The position numbers were made by a program, and so were the translations under genes. Below, piece after piece: positions 1 to 8,313 of a stretch of 64,000 nt of DNA. The stretch spans positions 3,750 through 67,749 of the forward strand of contig NZ_JAMCOJ010000013.1 of assembly GCF_023476645.1 (NCBI RefSeq), in the 5' to 3' direction. The number at the start of each line of letters is the position of its first letter. The stretch's first letter is position 1. This DNA is from Cellulophaga sp. 20_2_10. GTDB lineage: Bacteria > Bacteroidota > Bacteroidia > Flavobacteriales > Flavobacteriaceae. The notes beneath the pieces were generated by a model. That model searched no databases, had not been told where the DNA came from, and saw only the letters and a list, made by a program, of their open reading frames with translations.

Positions 1-79
1 TAGCAGGGCGTTGGCATTAATTAAAACCAAGTCACTAAAAACAATGAATGATTAAAAAAATATTCTCTCAATAATTAGA

Positions 80-103
80 TTTAAACCTTAATCAAGGTTT
101 AAA
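80..103. repeat. Perfect inverted repeat upstream of the first gene
   Basis: TTTAAACCTT, 4 bases, then AAGGTTTAAA: ten-base perfect arms, followed by an A/T-rich stretch. It could be a weak terminator of an upstream unit or an operator for the gene at 164. The sequence alone does not decide. Confidence 0.5.
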
Positions 104-163
104 AATATTTTTGAAAATAAAAATAATTATGAATAATAACCTTGAATATATATTTAGTCATTT

Positions 164-493
164 ATGAAAAATCTATTAAAGTATTCTATTTTTTTTGGAC
201 TAGTAGCTATTATAATTATTGTTCTAATTTATTTATACACACCAAATACAAGAGGAAGTGATGCAATGGGAAATGGTATTGCAGATGGATACAACACTAT
301 TGGATTTATGATATTTATTATTCCGTATTCACTTATAATTATATTTTCTTTTTATAAGTTTTTAATGAATCAATCTGAATTTGAAAATAAATCCATTTGG
401 ACTATTATTCATATTGTTCCATTCTTATTTGCTGTTTGGTATTTAGTTGGAAATTATATTTTACAACCTATTCTAGACGCTATACAAAATTGA
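164..493 (+). CDS. Small membrane protein of unknown function
   Basis: A 109-residue protein with three hydrophobic segments (about residues 6-25, 46-68 and 80-103), so an inner-membrane location is likely. No cysteine, catalytic motif or known domain is visible. It stands alone: the next gene is 182 bases downstream and the spacer between them carries a TGCTAAC/GTTAGCA inverted repeat. Its start is the first ATG after the inverted repeat at 80-103. It is one of the orphan single-gene units of the left part of the window. I do not recognise it. Confidence 0.6.
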   Translation: MKNLLKYSIFFGLVAIIIIVLIYLYTPNTRGSDAMGNGIADGYNTIGFMIFIIPYSLIIIFSFYKFLMNQSEFENKSIWTIIHIVPFLFAVWYLVGNYILQPILDAIQN

Positions 494-499
494 TTGTCA

Positions 500-660
500 A
501 TGAAAAATATCTACTGCTAACACCATAAATAATTTATTACTAGTTCTAGCCTATTCACGAATACAGAAGCGTAGGGACTCGCGGACTTTCTATCTGTGAT
601 TTATTTACTAATTTAGTTCCTGAACAACGCAACAAGACATATATAAAAACGTTAGCAACT
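500..660 (+). repeat. Spacer element with TGCTAAC / GTTAGCA ends
   Basis: The spacer after the first gene is bounded by TGCTAAC (515-521) and its exact complement GTTAGCA (651-657), about 140 bases apart. The right end abuts ATTAAAAC and the next gene. A similar right-end sequence, CGTTGGCA followed by ATTAAAAC, lies at 9-27 at the window edge. The left 60 bases are related to 10331-10392. The layout resembles an integron attC site or other cassette boundary, but the ends do not fit the canonical RYYYAAC/GTTRRRY boxes. Confidence 0.45.
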
Positions 661-675
661 ATTAAAACAAACTAT

Positions 676-1206
676 ATGAAAACAATAAAATTAATGTTTT
701 GTCTTTTAATTTTCACTTCTTTCACAATTCAAAAAAATAAGAAAAAAATTGATAATAAAGATATTACGCTAGAAGTAAAAGCAGAAAAAACAGAATATAA
801 TAGTAATGGCTCTATTAATTTATATATTGTAATTAAAAATAATTCAGACCAAGACATAACAATATTACAACCTTCAAACAAATACGGATTTCAGATGGAT
901 TTTTTTAGGGTCGAATATGAATGCGAAGTTCAATATCCCTTTGAAACGACTCAAGCTCGAGTGATAAAAAAAACTGAAACAGATATAATTACAATTAAAT
1001 CAAAATCAGAAATAGAATTAATATTAAAAGGAAATCTTTACAATGTAAAATGTAATAAACCAAAAATAACGGAAGTAATAGTTACTTATGACACTACTAA
1101 AGAACTATCAGAAAGGATTATAAGCAAAATTGGAGTTGAAGAAAATAAAATTAAAGAAAAATTAACAAAGTTAAAAATAGAAAACAATGAAACTACTATT
1201 GAATAA
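676..1206 (+). CDS. Secreted protein with a possible Ig-like beta domain
   Basis: A 176-residue protein with an N-terminal hydrophobic signal segment (residues 1-18) and no lipobox cysteine. The middle (residues 28-135) alternates beta-strand-like stretches, with a passage reading as conserved NLYIVIKNNSDQDITI, reminiscent of Ig-like or BsuPI-type beta-sandwich domains of secreted proteins. The C-terminal 40 residues are lysine- and glutamate-rich. It lies 19 bases after a CGTTAGCA boundary motif and is not closely coupled to any neighbour. The beta-sandwich call is inference from pattern only. Confidence 0.6.
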   Translation: MKTIKLMFCLLIFTSFTIQKNKKKIDNKDITLEVKAEKTEYNSNGSINLYIVIKNNSDQDITILQPSNKYGFQMDFFRVEYECEVQYPFETTQARVIKKTETDIITIKSKSEIELILKGNLYNVKCNKPKITEVIVTYDTTKELSERIISKIGVEENKIKEKLTKLKIENNETTIE

Positions 1207-1336
1207 TAATGCTTGCTAAAAATGCATAAAAAAAATGGGTTTTTGGCTAAGTTCTTAATCAAAAGTTGACTGCTTTTAATTCACGAATTACCCATAGCCT
1301 AAGTGCCAAGTGCAAATCATAAAACTCTATTACAAA

Positions 1337-2896
1337 TTGAAGAAAAAAATACTCTTTAAAAATTATATTTTAGTACTATTGACTTTATTTTTAACCAATT
1401 GTAAAGACGTAAAAAGCACTAAAACGGAAATTAAATACGTTAATGCCGAATCAGGTTTAAATTATAGAGATAAACCTAACGGTAAAAAAATCGGCAAATT
1501 CAATTTTAATGATAAGCTAATTATAGAATCACACTCAGGTGTTTTTCAAAAAATTAATGATGGGGCTAATTCTTTAAATGGCGAATGGGTTAGTACATTA
1601 TTACATAATAAAAAGGTATTTGTATTCAATAGTTTTCTATCGGATACCAAATCTAAATTAAAAACTCAAATTAATGCTGAAATTGATTCATTAACGGAGG
1701 TTCAAATAAAGAAAAACATTGCAGAAGAGCTCCGTAAATCTACACAAGAACGTATAGACGAATATCAAGTTTTTAGAAAAGAACAATTAGACTCATTTAA
1801 AGACAGGTATAAAGATCAATCTCCAGGACAAGAGATGCTTGAGAGTATGAAACTTGAAGCAAAATGGTCTAAACAAAGTAACGAAGGTATTAAACCTGTA
1901 AAAGACACTGTTGTGGTTACTGATGAAATTAGTTTACTATTAAACTTAAAATCAAATAGAGTTTTTTTAATTGATGCTGCTATTTTAAATTTTCACCAGA
2001 ACAAAGTATTGTACCACAAAGAAATATTTAATATTAATGACCACTTTGTCTCCACTCAATCTGGCACTCTATTCCTTAGAAATCTTAAAAACGTTGAATT
2101 TATTGGCAGAAAGCAACGTGTATATTTCACCTGTTATAGATACGGGGAGTCATTGCTAGAAACGTTAGACGTTGAAAAATTTGTGTTCAAGAATTTCTGC
2201 TTCTATTATCCAACTAGACAAGAAGACCTTAAAAAGCAAGAAGAGAACCTGAACAAAGACTATTACGGTTTTTCTGCTATTAGAATAAGTGGAGGATATG
2301 GTAAATTTATTAATTGCAATATCAATGGAGCCTTTTTAGGAGCTGACCTTAACAATATATATAATGACAATGGGATACGTTTTGAAAACGCTGCGTTTAC
2401 TAATATTCAAAAAAATGTGCTGGCATTAAATACTGCAAAGAATATTGTTTTAAATAATGTAAAGATTATGAATAATGATTGTAAATCAATTATTCAAATG
2501 AAAAGAGATGAAGGTAGTGGTTCTCATGGTAGAGAAGAAATTAGTATTCACAACAGTTTAATTACCAATAACAAAACCAAAAAGCTATTAGGGTTTGGAA
2601 AAAGCTTTGAAAACAAGCCTTTATCCAGTAATGTTTATTTTAAAAACTGTGAAATCAGTAATAACAGCTTTCAAAGAGCTTTCTTAAACTTTGACTACAG
2701 AAAAGAAAGGAATGCACAGTTCAACAGTTGTAACATAAACAGTAATAAAATTTTTGATGTTTATGAAGATAGTTCTTCTTTCTTCTTAAAAGGGGCTTAT
2801 GATAATTCTGTGCAATTTAAAAAAACCACATTTAAAAATAATGATTGGAAAATTACCAGCGAAGAGCATAAAAAATATTTTAGCCGTTTAAACTAA
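1337..2896 (+). CDS. SH3b-domain lipoprotein with a beta-helix-like body
   Basis: There is no ATG at the 5' end. A TTG at 1337 gives MKKKILFKNY and a good lipoprotein signal with lipobox LTNC, so I prefer it to the GTG at 1310, which adds nine residues before the signal. After the lipid-anchor cysteine comes an SH3b-like head (about 50 residues, key words SGLNYRDKPNG and GEWV), then a charged coiled-coil-like stretch. The C-terminal half has recurring asparagine-rich NC, NNI and NSF turns typical of right-handed parallel beta-helices. Length is 519 residues. The substrate is unknown. Two relatives of the head occur at 18230 and 24143. Confidence 0.7.
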   Translation: MKKKILFKNYILVLLTLFLTNCKDVKSTKTEIKYVNAESGLNYRDKPNGKKIGKFNFNDKLIIESHSGVFQKINDGANSLNGEWVSTLLHNKKVFVFNSFLSDTKSKLKTQINAEIDSLTEVQIKKNIAEELRKSTQERIDEYQVFRKEQLDSFKDRYKDQSPGQEMLESMKLEAKWSKQSNEGIKPVKDTVVVTDEISLLLNLKSNRVFLIDAAILNFHQNKVLYHKEIFNINDHFVSTQSGTLFLRNLKNVEFIGRKQRVYFTCYRYGESLLETLDVEKFVFKNFCFYYPTRQEDLKKQEENLNKDYYGFSAIRISGGYGKFINCNINGAFLGADLNNIYNDNGIRFENAAFTNIQKNVLALNTAKNIVLNNVKIMNNDCKSIIQMKRDEGSGSHGREEISIHNSLITNNKTKKLLGFGKSFENKPLSSNVYFKNCEISNNSFQRAFLNFDYRKERNAQFNSCNINSNKIFDVYEDSSSFFLKGAYDNSVQFKKTTFKNNDWKITSEEHKKYFSRLN

Positions 2897-2924
2897 AAGT
2901 AAAGTATTTATATTTAGCTACGTA

Positions 2925-2975
2925 ATAAACAGAAACAATAGTGCTTTATCCTCTGGCTTAAGTTCCTTATATTTA
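2925..2975 (+). repeat. Diverged spacer repeat, copy 1
   Basis: The spacer between the genes at 1337 and 3082 contains AAACAATAGTGCTTTATCC and, after a gap, TTCCTTA. A related stretch with the same spacing lies at about 16096-16135 upstream of another lipoprotein gene (AAACGATAGTCCTTATTACC then TTTCTTA). The match is short and diverged. Confidence 0.4.
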
Positions 2976-3081
2976 AATGTAGCAGTAAGATAAAAACAAA
3001 TTATTATCTATTCTTTCTATTGATCCGTTACATCAAAATTAGAGAATACCATTTTAGAGATTAAAAAACAGCGACAAACAT

Positions 3082-4728
3082 ATGCGGTATCTTTTTGCCA
3101 TTTTACTATTACTATTTTTTTTCTCTAGTCGTACTATTCATAATAGTAAAAACGATCATAAAAGTCTTGCTATAGATTCTGTTTTAACTATAGACAATAG
3201 CAATTTTAGAGTAATTCGTTACTTTGAAAATCAAAGAGAGCAATCAGAAAAATTATATGACACTTTACTGTTCGAAAATAAGATAAAACCACCTAATCAC
3301 TTTCGGTTTAAACTCTATGACCTCCATGAAGTTTTTTTTAGATGTTATAAAAAAGGGGATAATATTGTTATTAGCTATAATTTTTTAATGGAAAATTTAT
3401 TCACACAAAAGAGATACTTTTTTCACGTGTATAATAATCTAGGTGAAATTAAAGATTTATCAAAAATTGACTATCTGAAAAAAGAAATTTCGTTACGTGA
3501 TTGGGCTGGTAAGATGTTATATATTAATACAAAAAAAGATCTTCATTTTACCATAACCAATGACACTCTAAAAATATTAAGTGATAAAAAGATTGAAAGA
3601 ACCCTTTTTTTTGAAAAAGATACCTTTATACAGGACTATGATTATAGCAAAATAGAAACTTTAAGCTATTTTGAAGAAACAGATAGTCTAAACGAAGGAT
3701 TTGACTTCAGATTTATAAATATAGTTCCTGTAAAGAAAAAAGATACTATACTGTTTAGAAAGTGGTCTAATGGAAAAAATCAGCTCCTTTTAAAAAACAA
3801 AACTTATAAAATAACAACTGGCGAATTCATAGAATATTACAAAACAGGAGACTCTATATTTACTAAAGCTAAGTTTTATGTAAAAAATTTAACCAACAAT
3901 AAGGAGTTTAGTTTTTACACCTATGCAAATTTAGGCACCAGTACATCTTATGCAAATGAAGAATTAACTGCGTTTGTATCATTAGATAAAAAGAACGACG
4001 ACACCGGTATTTTTACCTCCAGTTTTGGAAGAACCTTAGAACCCTTTTTTATATATTTTAAAATAGAAAACAATAATTTAAGGATTAGTAACCTATACTC
4101 AGATAAATTTTACAGAAATCAAAGAACAACTTATAGTCTAGATACTTTACTGAATATTGGGGAGAATGATTTAATTGATATCAAAAAATTATGGAACAAC
4201 CACGCACAAAATAACAATAGAATTTACTTAAACGATTATAATACAAAACATAATTTAAAACCAAAGGCAAACATTATTGTAACTCCCAAATATATAGACT
4301 ATGAATACAATAGAAAAGAGCCTATACCAACAGAGCCACTTGTTTTTAATTTGACATTTGAAAATTATGGCCAATGCGATTTTCATCAATCTTTTGTTAT
4401 TAATGATCAAATAGATTTTGAGCAAAAGGTAGCATACAATCTTACTTTTAATAAAGAATTTGCCAGCACCTTTAAAATTAAACTAGATCAATACGTAATA
4501 GGAAGCAGTCATCAAACATTCACATTAAAAAAGGTAGGAAAAAAAATCATACTAGAAAATGAGTTCAGGACTCAAGATGATACAGGAATACTTGAGACTA
4601 TCTTTTTTATTTTTGAAAAAGTAGAAAATAAGTATACACTTACAGAAGCATATCAGCACCATAACCATTACAACTATTATTCGGAAATAAAATTAATAGA
4701 TGGTGTTTACATCTTAGATTCAGATTAA
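3082..4728 (+). CDS. Large secreted protein of unknown function
   Basis: A 548-residue protein with an N-terminal hydrophobic segment (residues 2-17) and no lipobox cysteine, so probably exported or membrane-tethered. The rest is rich in Lys, Asn, Phe and Tyr with no recognised catalytic motif. Two related passages, each beginning DDTGI and followed by an FF/YF-containing strand pair, occur around residues 310 and 510, suggesting an internal duplication of a beta-rich module. It stands alone behind a spacer with CCGTTACA at 3025. I do not recognise the family. Confidence 0.6.
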   Translation: MRYLFAILLLLFFFSSRTIHNSKNDHKSLAIDSVLTIDNSNFRVIRYFENQREQSEKLYDTLLFENKIKPPNHFRFKLYDLHEVFFRCYKKGDNIVISYNFLMENLFTQKRYFFHVYNNLGEIKDLSKIDYLKKEISLRDWAGKMLYINTKKDLHFTITNDTLKILSDKKIERTLFFEKDTFIQDYDYSKIETLSYFEETDSLNEGFDFRFINIVPVKKKDTILFRKWSNGKNQLLLKNKTYKITTGEFIEYYKTGDSIFTKAKFYVKNLTNNKEFSFYTYANLGTSTSYANEELTAFVSLDKKNDDTGIFTSSFGRTLEPFFIYFKIENNNLRISNLYSDKFYRNQRTTYSLDTLLNIGENDLIDIKKLWNNHAQNNNRIYLNDYNTKHNLKPKANIIVTPKYIDYEYNRKEPIPTEPLVFNLTFENYGQCDFHQSFVINDQIDFEQKVAYNLTFNKEFASTFKIKLDQYVIGSSHQTFTLKKVGKKIILENEFRTQDDTGILETIFFIFEKVENKYTLTEAYQHHNHYNYYSEIKLIDGVYILDSD

Positions 4729-5054
4729 AAATATAAGTGCAAAAATTTAAAGCATACTAATGAATAGGCTATACAGGCTTAAGCAAAAGGTTTTCGTGTT
4801 TTTATAAGGTCTTGAAATTTTTGGTTCCAAGGCTTAGGGCTTGTTTTGGATTATAAAAAGCTTATTTACAACAGCTATAATTAATAGAGGGCTTGGTACT
4901 TATTATAAATTTTAGTGTACTTTGCCGGGTATGTCAAATCTTTTAAAATTTGGCTTCAAAAATTGATAAGCTAAAAACAAAATATAAAACTTTGGCTCTG
5001 TGTTAATTCAAAAAGTTAGCGCTTTATACGCAAAGCCGTTATATCTAAATAAAA
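4729..5054. other. 326-base spacer with dispersed repeat sequence
   Basis: No gene was found here. It contains GCTATAATTAATAGAG at 4874-4889, a motif shared with 16049 and 16931, and ends in CCGTTATA (5036-5043) just before the next ATG. The interior (TTTGGCTTC, TTTGGCTC) looks like degenerate repeat sequence rather than coding DNA. Confidence 0.5.
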
Positions 5055-5654
5055 ATGAAACCAAAACTACTAAAGACAAAAATTAAGCTTGAAAACGATC
5101 GTGTTCTACTGCTCCCTTTTGAGGACAAACGAAATGAAGAGCTACAAGAAATAATCTTTGATAAAGAAATCTGGGAGTTTATGGGTATGAGCATAAACAA
5201 CGAACAGGGTTTTAAAAATTACATTTCCAAAACAATTAAAGATAAAAACAATGGCTTATGCTATCCCTTTCTAGTTATAGACAAACTAACTAATAAAGTG
5301 GTAGGGAGCACTAGATACGGCAATATAAATACTGCAAACCAGAAATGCGAAATTGGTTGGACCTGGTATGGAACAGAGTTTCAAGGCACCGGTATAAACA
5401 AAGCCTGCAAGTACGAGCTATTAAAATATGGTTTTGAAAAAATAGGGTTTAGAAGAATACAGTTTAGTGCCGATAAAGAGAACTTAAGATCTCTAAAAGC
5501 AATTGAAAATTTAGGCGCTAAAAAAGAAGGGGTTTTTAGAAATAACTACATTGCACCCAACGGAGAAAGTAGAACCGATGTTTATTTTAGTATCATTAAA
5601 AACGAATGGATTGCCATTAAGGAAGAACGCTTTTCTGAATTTGAAACTTATTAA
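5055..5654 (+). CDS. GNAT-family N-acetyltransferase (RimJ/RimL-like)
   Basis: A 199-residue acetyltransferase that would transfer an acetyl group from acetyl-CoA to an amino group. Residues 10-170 fit the GNAT_3 (RimJ/RimL) pattern: a strand with VGSTRYGNI, then EIGWTWYGTEFQGTGINK containing the Q-x-x-G-x-G/N acetyl-CoA loop, then a conserved RIQFSADKENLRSLKAIENL region and a closing LGAKKEGVFR. The ATG lies 14 bases after a CCGTTATA boundary. Downstream is a strong bidirectional terminator at 5797. The substrate, a small amine or a protein terminus, cannot be told. Confidence 0.85.
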   Translation: MKPKLLKTKIKLENDRVLLLPFEDKRNEELQEIIFDKEIWEFMGMSINNEQGFKNYISKTIKDKNNGLCYPFLVIDKLTNKVVGSTRYGNINTANQKCEIGWTWYGTEFQGTGINKACKYELLKYGFEKIGFRRIQFSADKENLRSLKAIENLGAKKEGVFRNNYIAPNGESRTDVYFSIIKNEWIAIKEERFSEFETY

Positions 5655-5796
5655 AAAATTAGTGCCGTAATTATAAAACAACTAAAATTAGCTTTAGTAA
5701 CAACTGGCTAGAACAACATTTTTAATTAATCTTGACTGCAAATAGTTTTACAAAGAACTTAGTGTCAAAAAAGAGTATGCCCAATAGCATAGAACT

Positions 5797-5840
5797 AAAA
5801 TATGGTTGTCCTAATATTTCTGGACAACCATATTTTTTTT
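5797..5840. terminator. Bidirectional hairpin terminator
   Basis: AAAATATGGTTGTCC, a 10-base loop, then GGACAACCATATTTT followed by more T residues. The 15-base perfect stem with A- and T-runs on both sides serves the convergent genes at 5055 (+) and 5885 (-). Confidence 0.85.
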
Positions 5841-5884
5841 AAAATGTAAGGGGCAACCAAACCCAAGCGTATTGTTATAACAAC

Positions 5885-6478
5885 TTAAACTATATCGAAT
5901 GTAATATTCTCTATATCGCAACCATAAAAAATGCTGTTTTTATAGCTTTCGAACTTTGCTGGTAACGTAACTTTTTTAAGCTTTTTATTATTTGCAAAAC
6001 CTTCCTTTGGTATTTCTGTTAAATGCTCCGGAATTGTTAGTTCTACAAAGTCGTTCTCTGCAAAACAATCGTTAGCCATATCTAGTACAGTCTCTGGTAA
6101 ATTTAAACTAGTAAGTGCATTACCAACAAAGCAAAACATTGGTAAAAACTCAATATCAGACTCTATAACAAGTTTTTCAATTTTATTTCTCCCAAAAGCA
6201 CCACCACCAATTTTGTTCACTTTATTAGGTATTATTATTTCTTTTAATTCATTCACATAAAAAGCATCTTCACCTATATATTCTAATAAACTTGGTAATA
6301 TAACCGATTCAATTCCTTTTTCACAAAAAGCCTCTTTATAGATATAAAGTACAGGCTTATCATTAATGTAATCTGGTATACTAATGTTTTTAGCTTCCCC
6401 TGTATAATCTATAATTGCTATACCATCATTAACTTCTTTAAAAGAGTAATTTTTATTAACTGAATCTGATTGTTCCAT
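5885..6478 (-). CDS. BspA-like leucine-rich repeat protein
   Basis: A 197-residue protein made of about six LRR_5 (BspA-type) repeats. Each has a pattern such as IESVILPSLLEYIGEDAF, LKEIIIPNKVNKIGGGAF and LTSLNLPETVLDMANDCF. Relatives usually sit on long surface adhesins in bacteria and in Trichomonas. Here there is no signal peptide, no anchor and no additional domain, so a cytoplasmic repeat protein or a trimmed fragment is possible. It is one of the few minus-strand genes in this region and stands alone, with a terminator on its 3' side. Confidence 0.8.
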   Translation of the reverse strand: MEQSDSVNKNYSFKEVNDGIAIIDYTGEAKNISIPDYINDKPVLYIYKEAFCEKGIESVILPSLLEYIGEDAFYVNELKEIIIPNKVNKIGGGAFGRNKIEKLVIESDIEFLPMFCFVGNALTSLNLPETVLDMANDCFAENDFVELTIPEHLTEIPKEGFANNKKLKKVTLPAKFESYKNSIFYGCDIENITFDIV

Positions 6479-6712
6479 AGTTCTATTATTTTATATTAAA
6501 ATTTACACCCCTTTTGGGTCTAAAATATCTTTTATAGCATCTAATATAAACGGAAGGTAGAAGTCATCAAAAAGCAATTTGTTTTCGTAGCTATTGTTTT
6601 TGTATTCGCAACTTTGGGTAATTAATACATATAAAAACAAATAGTTTAAATTTACACTACTAGAGCAGCACAAAACAGAAGATTACAAGCTCTATTATAA
6701 AGCAAATTTAAG

Positions 6713-7210
6713 ATGAAAACTGCCGTTAAAATAATAGTTCTACTTGTAACCTTTGTATTAATTTCTTGCAAGGGAAATGCGCAAGAGACTAAAAAAAGTA
6801 TCTTTCCAGAATCGGTTGGAATTATAAACGACTACAGTAAAATTTTTACGGAACTACAACGTAAGCAATTAGCAAAAACTCTTTACGATTACGATGTTAA
6901 AACTACAAGACAAATTGTAGTAATAACAGTAGACAGTATAAGTCCTTATACCAACATTCAGAAATATGCTACCGATTTAGGTAACCATTGGGGAGTAGGT
7001 ACAGCAGAAAAAAATAACGGACTAACAATAGTTGTCTGTACACCTTGTAGAGAAATGGCAATAGCCACCGGAACAGGCACAGAACTAGTATTAACCAATG
7101 AAATTTGTACAACTGTACTAGAAAAAACAATACTACCAGAATTTAAAAAAGGTGATTTTTATAGCGGAATTGAAAAAGGCATAACAGAATTAATTATAAA
7201 ATGGGAGTAG
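6713..7210 (+). CDS. TPM-domain lipoprotein (YgcG-like)
   Basis: A 165-residue lipoprotein with signal and lipobox LISC (Cys 19), then a TPM domain (residues 30-160). Recognisable landmarks are the start VGIINDYSKIFTELQRKQL, the strand RQIVVITVDSISPY, the NNGLTIVV core and the late FKKGDFYSGIEKGI helix. TPM domains are found in YgcG-like secreted or membrane proteins and in photosystem II repair factors. Some bind metal or have phosphatase activity. It lacks the C-terminal membrane helix and Gly-rich tail of YgcG. A 50-codon membrane protein follows 33 bases downstream, probably co-transcribed. Confidence 0.8.
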   Translation: MKTAVKIIVLLVTFVLISCKGNAQETKKSIFPESVGIINDYSKIFTELQRKQLAKTLYDYDVKTTRQIVVITVDSISPYTNIQKYATDLGNHWGVGTAEKNNGLTIVVCTPCREMAIATGTGTELVLTNEICTTVLEKTILPEFKKGDFYSGIEKGITELIIKWE

Positions 7211-7243
7211 CCTCTTTTTCTTAAGCAACCTAAAAAAAATACT

Positions 7244-7396
7244 ATGATAGAAACTTTACTTTTCTTATTCTTTACCATTGTTGGCGGTATATTACTTATA
7301 ACTTCCTTAATTTTTCTAGTATTTGGATTAATTAATACATCATCAAAACTTAAAAAAATAGCTATAGGAACAGGAATTGCATTACAAGCCTTTTAA
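7244..7396 (+). CDS. Small 50-residue membrane protein
   Basis: An ATG at 7244 opens a 50-codon frame ending with TAA at 7394. Residues 3-31 are almost entirely hydrophobic (LLFLFFTIVGGILLITSLIF), followed by a short basic loop (KLKK) and another apolar tail. It begins 33 bases after the TPM lipoprotein gene in the same direction, so the two probably share a transcript. A single- or double-spanning membrane peptide is likely. No family is recognised. Confidence 0.5.
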   Translation: MIETLLFLFFTIVGGILLITSLIFLVFGLINTSSKLKKIAIGTGIALQAF

Positions 7397-7478
7397 AAGA
7401 CAATCTCCTAAAAAATACACTAACACCTGCCAGCAGATAGTAAACCTGCTAAAACACAACAAAACGAACAAGAGCGAT

Positions 7479-7871
7479 CTATTCTTGATCTAACTGCGCT
7501 TGTGTAACGTTCTGGAAAGATGGTAAACTCTCTGTAATACTACCAGCACCCTTTTTGTTTATTTTAAAAATAACATCTTTAGTAGTTGTAAATAACAACA
7601 CAGAAAAGAAAGACTTTCTTAAATACGGTTTTAAAACCAAAAAAGCCTCATCTAAAGTAAGCTCCTCTTCCACGTCTTCAGTTTCTCTAGACCTGTACCT
7701 AAATTTAAGTAAAACTGTAAAACCGTTTTTAGAATATACGGGTCTAACAAATATATTTTTTAAGTCTGGCTTACCTATAGTTTTTGCCATAGTTAATTTG
7801 GCAAAGTTACCTTCTTTTACACTTTCTTTTACTTGTTCCCAGAAAACAACAAACACATCTTGGTAAGGCAT
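7479..7871 (-). CDS. Conserved-looking hypothetical protein
   Basis: A 130-residue soluble protein without signal peptide. It opens with a helix (MPYQDVFVVFWEQVKES), then KLTMAKTIGKPDLKNIFVRPV, a strand set with VLLKFRYRSRETEDVEEEL, and ends with a strand FSVLLFTTTKDVIFKINKKG and an acidic tail. Its balanced composition and well-spaced charges look like a genuine conserved protein rather than a shadow. A 103-codon frame on the opposite strand (7555-7866) is low-complexity Ser/Thr and was rejected. I cannot assign a function. Confidence 0.65.
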   Translation of the reverse strand: MPYQDVFVVFWEQVKESVKEGNFAKLTMAKTIGKPDLKNIFVRPVYSKNGFTVLLKFRYRSRETEDVEEELTLDEAFLVLKPYLRKSFFSVLLFTTTKDVIFKINKKGAGSITESLPSFQNVTQAQLDQE

Positions 7872-8313
7872 AAACTATAAATTAAATGATATATATTTTG
7901 GAGCCTCAAAAGTAACACTAATAATTCAATTCATAAATTCCTAACTGCCTTAATGACTTAAGCTAGTATGTAAATAGTCTATTTTATACTACATTTTAGA
8001 GTTAAGATCTACTCCTATTTACAACACTACATTTTAATTGTACAAATACCCATAGTAGTATACCAAACACATAGAATTTACAACCAAGTATACATTTTAT
8101 TTTTTTCTATTTAAAAAATATACAGAATAATTAACGGAACAAAACTTCCGCATATCCTGCCATATTGGTAGTATAAGTAACCAAAAGTTCTGCATATAAA
8201 AAAGTTGCTAACGTTTGTATAATTAATTGCTTGGTTTCAATTTACTAACTTTAGTACTTAAAACAAGTAACTAGCAAAAAACCAAAACCGTTAAGTAAAC
8301 CCTAAAAAACAGA
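7872..8313. other. 442-base spacer with a repeat copy
   Basis: Between the divergent genes at 7871 (-) and 8314 (+). No coding frame is convincing. It contains the 44-base repeat at 8112-8155 shared with 13953-13996, and CCGTTAAG at 8288-8295 just ahead of the plus-strand gene. Confidence 0.5.
8112..8155 (+). repeat. 44-base spacer repeat, copy 1
   Basis: By eye 38 of 44 positions match 13953-13996. The core is CGGAACAAAACTTCCG, a small hairpin with CGGAA/TTCCG arms, and both copies end in GCATAT. Both precede plus-strand genes of unknown origin. Confidence 0.7.

Noticed and set aside
7555-7866. Open frame of 103 codons antisense to the gene at 7479
   Set aside because: Ser- and Val-rich low complexity, no start context, and the opposite-strand protein looks more like a normal protein.
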